From Atherix ibis (Eukaryota; Arthropoda; Insecta; Diptera; Athericidae), in contig OY282608.1 in assembly GCA_958298945.1 (NCBI GenBank), positions 64,146,951 through 64,210,950 of the forward strand: a stretch of 64,000 nucleotides of DNA, read 5' to 3'. This document shows, one piece after another, positions 56,670 to 64,000 of the stretch. Made by a program: the position numbers and the translations under genes. Below the pieces are notes generated by a model. The model was given only the letters and a program-made list of their open reading frames with translations. It was not told the origin of the DNA and did no database searches. Numbering within the stretch: position 1 is the first letter of the stretch; the number at the start of each line of letters is the position of its first letter.

Positions 56670-58311
56670 GGCTTGTTGGTTTGTTGCTTTGTTGGTTTGT
56701 TGGTTTTTTGGCTTGTTGGGTTGTTGGTTTGTTAGTTTGTTGGCTTTTTGTTTTGTTGGTTTGTTGGTTTGTTGGTTTGTTGGTTTGTTGGTTTGTTGGC
56801 TTTGGGGTTACTTGGTTTGTTGGTTTGTTGGTTTGTTAGTTTGTTGGCTTGTTGGTTTGTTGGTTTGTTGGTTTGTTGGCTTGTTGGTTTGTTGGTTTGT
56901 TGGTTTATTTGTTTGTTGGTTTATTTGTTTGTTGGTTTGTTGGTTTTTTGTTTTGTTGGTTTGTTGGTTTGTTGGTTTGTTGGTTTGTTGGTTTGTTGGT
57001 TTATTTGTTTGTTGGTTTGTTGGTTGGTTGGTTTGTTGGTTTGTTGGTTTGTTGGCTTGTTGGTTTGTTGGTTTGTTGGTTTTTTGTTTTGTTGGTTTGT
57101 TGGTTTGTTTGTTTGTTGGTTTGTTGGTTTGTTGGTTTGTTGGTTTGTTGGTTTGTTGGTTTGTTGGCTTGTTGGCTTGTTGGTTTGTTGGTTTGTTGGC
57201 TTGTTGGTTTGTTGGTTTGTTGGCTTCTTGGCTTGTTGCTTTGTTGGTTTATTGGTTTGTTGGCTTGTTGGCTTGTTGGTTTGTTAGTTTCTTGGCTTTT
57301 TGGTTACTTGGTTTGTTGGTTTGTTGGTTTGTTGGCTTGTTGGTTTGTTGGCTAGTTGGTTTGTTGGTTTGTTGGTTTGTTGGTTCGTTGGTTTGTTGGC
57401 TTGTTGGTTTGTTGGTTTGTTGGCTTGTTGGCTTGTTGGTTTGTTGGTGTGTTGGCTTGTTGGTTTGTTGGTTTGTTGGCTTGTTGGCTTGTTGGTTTGT
57501 TGCTTTGTTGGTTTGTTGGTTTGTTGGCTTGTTGGCTTGTTGGCTGGTTGGTTTGTTAGTTTGTTGGTTTTTTGGTTACTTGGTTTGTTGGTTTGTTGGT
57601 TTGTTGGCTTGTTGGTTTGTTGGCTTGTTGATTTGTTGGTTTGTTGGTTTGTTGGCTTGTTGGCTTGTTGGTTTGTTGGTTTGTTGGCTTGTTGGTTTGT
57701 TGATTTGTTGGCTTGTTGGTTTGTTGCTTTGTTGGCTTGTTGGCTTGTTGGTTTGTTGGTTTGTTGGCTTGTTGGTTACTTAGTTTGTTGGTTTGTTGGT
57801 TTGTTGGTTTGTTGGTTTGTTGGCTTGTTGGCTTGTTGGTTTGTTGGTTAGTTCGTTTGTTGGTTTGTTAGTTTGTTGGTTTGTTGGCTTGTTGGCTTGT
57901 TGGTTTGTTGGTTTTTTGGTTTGTTGGTTTGTTGGTTTGTTGGTTTGTTGGTTTATTTGTTTGTTGGTTTGTTGGCTTGTTGGTTACTTAGTTTGTTGGT
58001 TTGTTGGCATGTTGGTTTATTGGTTTGTTGGTTTGTTTGCTGTTGGTTTGTTGGCTTGTTGGCTTGTTGGTTTGTTGGTTTGTTGGTTTGTTGGTTTGTT
58101 GGCTTGTTGGTTTGTTGGTTTGTTGGCTTGTTGGTTTGTTGGTTTGTTGGTTTGTTGGTTTGTTGGCTTGTTGGCTTGTTGGTTTGTTGGTTTGTTGGCT
58201 TGTTGGTTTGTTGGTTTGTTGGCTTGTTGGTTTGTTGCTTTGTTGGTTTGTTGGTTTGTTGGCTTGTTGGGTTGTTGGTTTGTTAGTTTGTTGGCTTTTT
58301 GGTTACTTGGT
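56670..58311 (+). repeat. 50-58 kb block family, copy 4
   Basis: It begins at a junction near 56750, where GGCTTTTTG runs directly into TTTTGTTGG and on to TTTGGGG near 56803, skipping the GTTAATTGG-GATGG series. It then follows copy 3 at 1559-1551 bp through GGTTACTTGG near 57302 and the TTTGCTGTTGG slip at 58036. The junction is a likely unequal-exchange breakpoint. Confidence 0.78.
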
Positions 58312-60828
58312 TTGTTGGTTTGTTGGTTTGTTCGTTTGTTGGTTTGTTGGTTAATTGGTTTGTTGGTTTGTAGGTTTGTTGGCTTGTTGGTATGGTGGTT
58401 TGTTGGTTTTTTGGTTTGTTGGTTTGTTGGTTTGTTGGTTTGTTCGTTTGATGGTTTGTTTGTTTGTTGGTTTTTTGGTTTGTTGGTTTGTTGGTTTCTT
58501 GGTTTGTTGGTTTGTTGATTTGTTGATTTGTTGGTTTGTTGGCATGTTGGTTTGTTGGTTTGTTGGTTTGTTGGCTTGTTGGTTTGTTGGTTTGTTGGCT
58601 TGTTGGTTTGTTGGTTTGTTGGTTTGTTGGCTTGTTGGCTTGTTGGTTTGTTGGTTTGTTGGCTTGTTGGTTTGTTGGTTTGTTGGCTTGTTGGCTTGTT
58701 GCTTTGTTGGTTTGTTGGTTTTTTGGCTTGTTAGCTTGTTGGTTTGTTAGTTTGTTGGCTTTGGGGTTACTTGGTTTGTTGGTTTGTTGGTTTGTTGGTT
58801 TGTTGGTTGGTTGGCTTGTTGGTGTGTTGGTTTGTTGGTTTGTTGGCTTGTTGGCTTGTTAGTTTGTTGGTTTGTTGGTTTGTTGGTTTGTTGATTTGTT
58901 GGTTTTTTGGTTTGTTGGTTTGTTGGTTTGTTGGTTTGTTGGCTTGTTGGTTTGTTGGTTTGTTGGTTTTTTGGTTTGTTGGTTTGTTGGTTTGTTGGTT
59001 TGTTGGCATGTTGGTTTGTTGGTTTGTTGGTTTGTTGGCTTGTTGGTTTGTTGGTTTATTGGCTCGTTGGCTTGTTGGTTTGTTGGTTTGCTAGTTTGTT
59101 GGTTTGTTGGCTTGTTGGTTTGTTGGCTTGTTGGTTTATTGGTTTGTTGGTTTGTTGGCTTGTTGGCTTATTGGTTTGTTGGTTTGTTGGGTTGTTGGTT
59201 TGTTGGTTTGTTGGTTTGTTGGCTTGTTGGCTTGTTGCTTTGTTTGTTTGTTGGTTTGTTGGCTTGTTGGCTTGTTGGTTTGTTAGTTTGTTGGCTTTTT
59301 GGTTACTTGGTTTGTTGGTTTGTTGGTTTGTTGGCTTGTTGGTTTGTTGGCTTGTTGGTTTGTTGGTTTGTTGGTTTGTTGGCTTGTTGGCTTGTTGGTT
59401 TGTTGGGTTGTTGGTTTGTTGGTTTGTTGGTTTGTTGGTTTTTTGGTTTGTTGGTTTGTTGGTTTGTTGGCTTATTGGTTTGTTGGTTTGTTGGCTTGTT
59501 GGCTTGTTGGTTTGGTGGTTTGTTGGCTTGTTGGTTACTTAGTTTGTTGGTTTGTTGGTTTGTTGGTTTGTTGGTTTGTTGGTTTGTTGGCTTGTTGGCT
59601 TGTTGGTTTGTTGGTTTGTTGGTTAGTTCGTTTGTTGGTTTGTTGGTTTGTTGGCTTGTTGGCTTGTTGGTTTGTTGGTTTTTTGGTTTGTTGGTTTGTT
59701 GGTTTGTTGGTTTGTTGGTTTGTTGGTTTATTTGTTTGTTGGTTTGTTGGCTTGTTTGTTTGTTGGTTTATTGGCTTGTTGGTTTGTTGGCTTGTTGGTT
59801 TGTTGGTTTGTTGGCTTGTTGGTTTGTTGCTTTGTTGGTTTGTTGGTTTGTTGGCTTGTTGGGTTGTTGGTTTGTTAGTTTGTTGGCTTTTTGGTTACTT
59901 GGTTTGTTGGTTTGTTGGTTTGTTCGTTTGTTGGTTTGTTGGTTAATTGGTTTGTTGGTTTGTAGGTTTGTTGGCTTGTTGGTATGTTGGTTTGTTGGTT
60001 TTTTGGTTTGTTGGTTTATTGGTTTGTTGGTTTGTTCGTTTGATGGTTTGTTTGTTTGTTGGTTTTTTGGTTTGTTGGTTTGTTGGTTTCTTGGTTTGTT
60101 GGTTTGTTGATTTGTTGATTTGTTGGTTTGTTGGCATGTTGGTTTGTTGGTTTGTTGGTTTGTTGGCTTGTTGGTTTGTTGGTTTGTTGGCTTGTTGGCT
60201 TGTTGGTTTGTTGGTTTGTTGGCTTGTTGGTTTGTTGGCTTGTTGGTTTGTTGGTTTGTTGGCTTGTTGGTTACTTAGTTTGTTGGTTTGTTCGTTTGTT
60301 GGTTTGTTGGCTTGTTGGCTTGTTGGCTTGTTGGTTTGTTGGCTTGTTGGTTTGTTGGTTTGTTGGTTTTTTGGTTTGTTGGTTTATTTGTTTGTTGGTT
60401 TGTTGGCTTGTTGGTTTGTTGGTTTATTGGTTTGTTGGCTTGTTGGTTTGTTGGTTTGTTGGCTTGTTGGCTTGTTGGTTTGTTGGTTTGTTGGCTTGTT
60501 GGTTACTTAGTTTGTTGGTTTGTTGGCATGTTGGTTTATTGGTTTGTTGGTTTGTTTGCTGTTGGTTTGTTGGCTTGTTGGCTTGTTGGCTTGTTGGTTT
60601 GTTGGTTTGTTGGTTTGTTGGCTTGTTGGTTTGTTGGTTTTTTGGTTTGTTGGTTTTTTGGTTTGTTGGTTTGTTGGTTTGTTGGTTTGTTTTTGTTGGT
60701 TTGTTGGTTTTTTGGTTTGTTGGTTTATTTGTTTGTTGGTTTGTTGGCTTGTTGGTTTGTTGGTTTGTTGGTTTGTTGGCTTGTTGGTTTGTTGGTTTGT
60801 TGGTTGGTTGGCTTGTTGGTTTGTCGGT
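58312..60828 (+). repeat. 2517-bp tandem pair, copy 1
   Basis: 58,312 to about 60,210 is repeated 2517 bp downstream. Differences noted: T58722/G61239, A59770/G62287 and C60037/T62554. The remaining 60,211-60,828 lies before the second copy, is not part of the duplicated homology, and holds two phase slips (60555 and 60684). Together these shift the spacing to 5 mod 8. Contents include TTTGGGG near 58761, GGTTACTTGG near 59301, GTTAATTGG near 59942 and TTCGTTTGATGG near 60034. Confidence 0.9.
60684..60699 (+). other. Phase slip -2, GGTTTGTTTTTGTTGG
   Basis: Two octamers are fused with loss of the GG pair, leaving 14 bases where 16 are expected. This is the only 2-bp slip noticed. Together with the -1 slip at 60555 it accounts for the 2517-bp spacing being 5 mod 8. 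Confidence 0.88.
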
Positions 60829-62735
60829 TTGTTGGTTTGTTGGTTTGTTCGTTTGTTGGTTTGTTGGTTAATTGGTTTGTTGGTTTGTAGGTTTGTTGGC
60901 TTGTTGGTATGGTGGTTTGTTGGTTTTTTGGTTTGTTGGTTTGTTGGTTTGTTGGTTTGTTCGTTTGATGGTTTGTTTGTTTGTTGGTTTTTTGGTTTGT
61001 TGGTTTGTTGGTTTCTTGGTTTGTTGGTTTGTTGATTTGTTGATTTGTTGGTTTGTTGGCATGTTGGTTTGTTGGTTTGTTGGTTTGTTGGCTTGTTGGT
61101 TTGTTGGTTTGTTGGCTTGTTGGTTTGTTGGTTTGTTGGTTTGTTGGCTTGTTGGCTTGTTGGTTTGTTGGTTTGTTGGCTTGTTGGTTTGTTGGTTTGT
61201 TGGCTTGTTGGCTTGTTGCTTTGTTGGTTTGTTGGTTTGTTGGCTTGTTAGCTTGTTGGTTTGTTAGTTTGTTGGCTTTGGGGTTACTTGGTTTGTTGGT
61301 TTGTTGGTTTGTTGGTTTGTTGGTTGGTTGGCTTGTTGGTGTGTTGGTTTGTTGGTTTGTTGGCTTGTTGGCTTGTTAGTTTGTTGGTTTGTTGGTTTGT
61401 TGGTTTGTTGATTTGTTGGTTTTTTGGTTTGTTGGTTTGTTGGTTTGTTGGTTTGTTGGCTTGTTGGTTTGTTGGTTTGTTGGTTTTTTGGTTTGTTGGT
61501 TTGTTGGTTTGTTGGTTTGTTGGCATGTTGGTTTGTTGGTTTGTTGGTTTGTTGGCTTGTTGGTTTGTTGGTTTATTGGCTCGTTGGCTTGTTGGTTTGT
61601 TGGTTTGCTAGTTTGTTGGTTTGTTGGCTTGTTGGTTTGTTGGCTTGTTGGTTTATTGGTTTGTTGGTTTGTTGGCTTGTTGGCTTATTGGTTTGTTGGT
61701 TTGTTGGGTTGTTGGTTTGTTGGTTTGTTGGTTTGTTGGCTTGTTGGCTTGTTGCTTTGTTTGTTTGTTGGTTTGTTGGCTTGTTGGCTTGTTGGTTTGT
61801 TAGTTTGTTGGCTTTTTGGTTACTTGGTTTGTTGGTTTGTTGGTTTGTTGGCTTGTTGGTTTGTTGGCTTGTTGGTTTGTTGGTTTGTTGGTTTGTTGGC
61901 TTGTTGGCTTGTTGGTTTGTTGGGTTGTTGGTTTGTTGGTTTGTTGGTTTGTTGGTTTTTTGGTTTGTTGGTTTGTTGGTTTGTTGGCTTATTGGTTTGT
62001 TGGTTTGTTGGCTTGTTGGCTTGTTGGTTTGGTGGTTTGTTGGCTTGTTGGTTACTTAGTTTGTTGGTTTGTTGGTTTGTTGGTTTGTTGGTTTGTTGGT
62101 TTGTTGGCTTGTTGGCTTGTTGGTTTGTTGGTTTGTTGGTTAGTTCGTTTGTTGGTTTGTTGGTTTGTTGGCTTGTTGGCTTGTTGGTTTGTTGGTTTTT
62201 TGGTTTGTTGGTTTGTTGGTTTGTTGGTTTGTTGGTTTGTTGGTTTATTTGTTTGTTGGTTTGTTGGCTTGTTTGTTTGTTGGTTTGTTGGCTTGTTGGT
62301 TTGTTGGCTTGTTGGTTTGTTGGTTTGTTGGCTTGTTGGTTTGTTGCTTTGTTGGTTTGTTGGTTTGTTGGCTTGTTGGGTTGTTGGTTTGTTAGTTTGT
62401 TGGCTTTTTGGTTACTTGGTTTGTTGGTTTGTTGGTTTGTTCGTTTGTTGGTTTGTTGGTTAATTGGTTTGTTGGTTTGTAGGTTTGTTGGCTTGTTGGT
62501 ATGTTGGTTTGTTGGTTTTTTGGTTTGTTGGTTTATTGGTTTGTTGGTTTGTTTGTTTGATGGTTTGTTTGTTTGTTGGTTTTTTGGTTTGTTGGTTTGT
62601 TGGTTTCTTGGTTTGTTGGTTTGTTGATTTGTTGATTTGTTGGTTTGTTGGCATGTTGGTTTGTTGGTTTGTTGGTTTGTTGGCTTGTTGGTTTGTTGGT
62701 TTGTTGGCTTGTTGGCTTGTTGGTTTGTTGGTTTG
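60829..62735 (+). repeat. 2517-bp tandem pair, copy 2
   Basis: Near-identical repeat of 58,312-60,210. Homology ends near 62,727, where GGTTTGCTGG appears in place of GGCTTGTTGG. The TTCGTTTGATGG site of copy 1 has become TTTGTTTGATGG at 62554, losing its CpG. Confidence 0.9.
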
Positions 62736-64000
62736 CTGGTTTGTTGGTTTGTTGGCTTGTTGGTTTGTTGGTTTGTTGGCTTGTTGGTTTGTTGGTTTGT
62801 TAGTTTGTTGGCTTGTTGGCTTGTTGGTTTGTTGGTTTGTTGGCTTGTTGGTTTGTTGGTTTGTTGGTTTGTTGGCTTGTTGGCTTGTTGCTTTGTTGGT
62901 TCGTTGGTTTGTTGGCTTGTTGGCTTGTTGGTTTGTTAGTTTGTTGGCTTTGGGGTTACTTGGTTTGTTGGTTTGTTGGTTTGTTGGTTTGTTGGTTGGT
63001 TGGCTTGTTGGTTTGTTGGTTTGTTGGTTTGTTGGCTTGTTGGCTTGTTAGTTTGTTGATTTGTTGGTTTGTTGGTTTGTTGGTTTGTTGATTTGTTGGT
63101 TTTTTGGTTTGTTGGTTTGTTGGTTTGTTGGTTTGTTGGCTTGTTGGTTTGTTGGTTTGTTGGTTTTTTGGTTTGTTGGTTTGTTGGTTTGTTGGTTTGT
63201 TGGCATGTTGGTTTGTTGGTTTGTTGGTTTGTTGGTTTGTTGTCTGTTGGTTTGTTGGTTTATTGGCTCGTTGGCTTGTTAATTTGTTGGTTTGCTGGTG
63301 TGTTGGTTTGTTGGCTTGTTGGTTTGTTGGCTTGTTGGTTTATTGGTTTGTTGGTTTGTTGGCTTGTTGGCTTATTGGTTTGTTGGTTTGTTGGCTTGTC
63401 GGTTTGTTGGTTTGTTGGTTTGTTGGCTTGTTGGCTTGTTGCTTTGTTTGTTTGTTGGTTTGTTGGCTTGTTGGCTTGTTGGTTTGTTAGTTTGTTGGCT
63501 TTTTGGTTACTTGGTTTGTTTGTTTGTTGGTTTGTTGGCTTGTTGGTTTGTTGGCTTGTTGGTTTGTTGGTTTGTTGGTTTGTTAGCTTGTTGGCTTGTT
63601 GGTTTGTTGGTTTGTTGGTTTGTTGGTTTGTTGGTTTGTTGGTTTTTTGGTTTGTTGGTTTGTTGGTTTGTTGGCTTATTGGTTTGTTGGTTTGTTGGCT
63701 TGTTGGCTTGTTGGTTTGGTGGTTTGTTGGCTTGTTGGTTACTTAGTTTGTTGGTTTGTTGGTTTGTTGGTTTGTTGGTTTGTTGGCTTGTTGGCTTGTT
63801 GGTTTGTTGGTTAGTTCGTTTGTTGGTTTGTTGGTTTGTTGGCTTGTTGGCTTGTTGGTTTGTTGGTTTTTTGGTTTGTTGGTTTGTTGGTTTGTTGGTT
63901 TGTTGGTTTGTTGGTTTGTTGGTTTATTTGTTTGTTGGTTTGTTGGCTTGTTGGTTTGTTGGTTTGTTGGCTTGTTGGCTTGTTGGTTTGTTGGTTTGTT
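62736..64000 (+). repeat. Third, truncated copy of the 2517-bp family
   Basis: Markers follow those of 61.05-62.3 kb at spacings rising from 1592 to 1680 bp: TTTGGGG near 62950, GATTTGTTGGTTTTTTGG near 63088, GGCATG near 63202, GGTTACTTGG near 63503, GGTTACTTAG near 63737. It is more diverged: a -1 slip at 63234-63250 (GTTGTCTGTTGG), GTTAATTTG near 63280 and GGTGTGTTGG near 63297. It runs off the window. Confidence 0.8.
63234..63250 (+). other. Phase slip -1, GTTGTCTGTTGG
   Basis: A seven-base unit (GTCTGTT) stands between two normal octamers. It is absent from the equivalent positions near 59029 and 61546, so it is private to the last block. Confidence 0.88.

Larger units (their letters stand above)
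1..64000 (+). repeat. Octameric satellite array, unit TTTGTTGG / CTTGTTGG
   Basis: Seen directly: nearly every 8 bases repeat TTTGTTGG on the + strand. The most frequent variant is T-to-C at the first octamer position, as single units or short runs. Rarer variants (GGCATGTT, GGTTACTT, AGTTTGTT, GATTTGTT, GGTTAATT, TTTATTTG, GGTTTTTT) punctuate the array and mark higher-order blocks. Polarity is constant and no unrelated DNA interrupts it. Both edges are still inside the array, so its true length exceeds 64 kb. Satellites of this scale are typical of eukaryotic heterochromatin; the exact chromosomal location is unknown. No gene or RNA gene could be supported anywhere in it. Confidence 0.98.

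Noticed and set aside
1..64000. CRISPR array
   Set aside because: There are no unique spacers between repeats, the unit is 8 bp, and no cas genes are present.
1..64000. Telomere repeat array
   Set aside because: The G/T-rich strand and GG pairs recall telomeres, but TTAGGG, TTTAGGG, TTAGG and TTGGGG runs are absent. TTAGG occurs only as isolated variants (about 26708, 28516, 47543), and the higher-order block structure is unlike telomerase products.
1..64000. Transposon or retroelement insertions
   Set aside because: No segment departs from octamer-derived sequence. No terminal repeats, target-site duplications, poly-A tails or coding domains were seen.
1..64000. Inverted repeats or strand switches within the satellite
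   Set aside because: No CCAACAAA-oriented segment was found on the + strand; the whole window reads in one orientation.

Overview
The window is one uninterrupted tandem-repeat array. From base 1 to base 64000 the + strand is built from an 8-bp unit, TTTGTTGG, with a very common sister form CTTGTTGG and scattered point variants. I found no gene, RNA gene, transposon, origin, promoter or single-copy DNA. The + strand is almost entirely T and G, with C mostly at one octamer position and A rare. The reverse strand therefore reads CCAACAAA throughout. Orientation is head-to-tail all along, with no inversion seen.

Organism: a 64-kb pure satellite without genes fits a eukaryotic heterochromatic region (centromeric, pericentromeric, subtelomeric, knob-like or sex/B-chromosome) and argues against a bacterial, archaeal, phage or plasmid source. 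The sequence gives no basis for naming a species, and I do not recognise the octamer as a named satellite.

Coding: the octamer has no stop in any of the six frames. Because 8 is not a multiple of 3, each frame cycles through all registers and gives the same 8-residue peptide, FVGLLVCW (+) or PTNQQTNK (-). Long open frames, up to about 628 codons, are consequences of this and are not annotated as genes. Stops arise only where a variant creates TAG, TAA or TGA.

Layout: above the octamer lies a higher-order organisation of blocks of about 0.66-3.5 kb, traced by shared rare variants. 1-8.75 kb: four copies of a 2.28-2.48-kb block. 8.75-11.0 kb: short subrepeats, then a copy of the next block. 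11,036-17,234: a near-identical 3,096-bp tandem pair. 17.2-19.9 kb: a 663-bp tandem pair and shuffled modules. 19,915-24,935: a near-identical 2,503-bp tandem pair. 24.9-34.8 kb: mixed modules with a 1.8-kb pair. 34.8-45.4 kb: blocks spaced 3.49, 1.66 and 2.10 kb. 45.4-50.6 kb: a 2.5-2.9-kb pair. 50.6-58.3 kb: blocks spaced 2.2, 2.47 and 1.56 kb. 58,312-64,000: a 2,517-bp pair plus a truncated third copy that runs off the window.

The octamer phase is kept for 64 kb apart from a small set of 1-2-bp slips and 4-bp (half-octamer) slips. The 20 slips I list (seventeen of -1, one of -2, two of +1) sum to -17. That exactly converts the starting phase (GG at positions equal to 2 mod 8) into the final phase (1 mod 8), so the list is self-consistent. 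No functional 'system' is visible. The interest is in the satellite itself: its architecture, its recent amplification steps and its extreme strand asymmetry.
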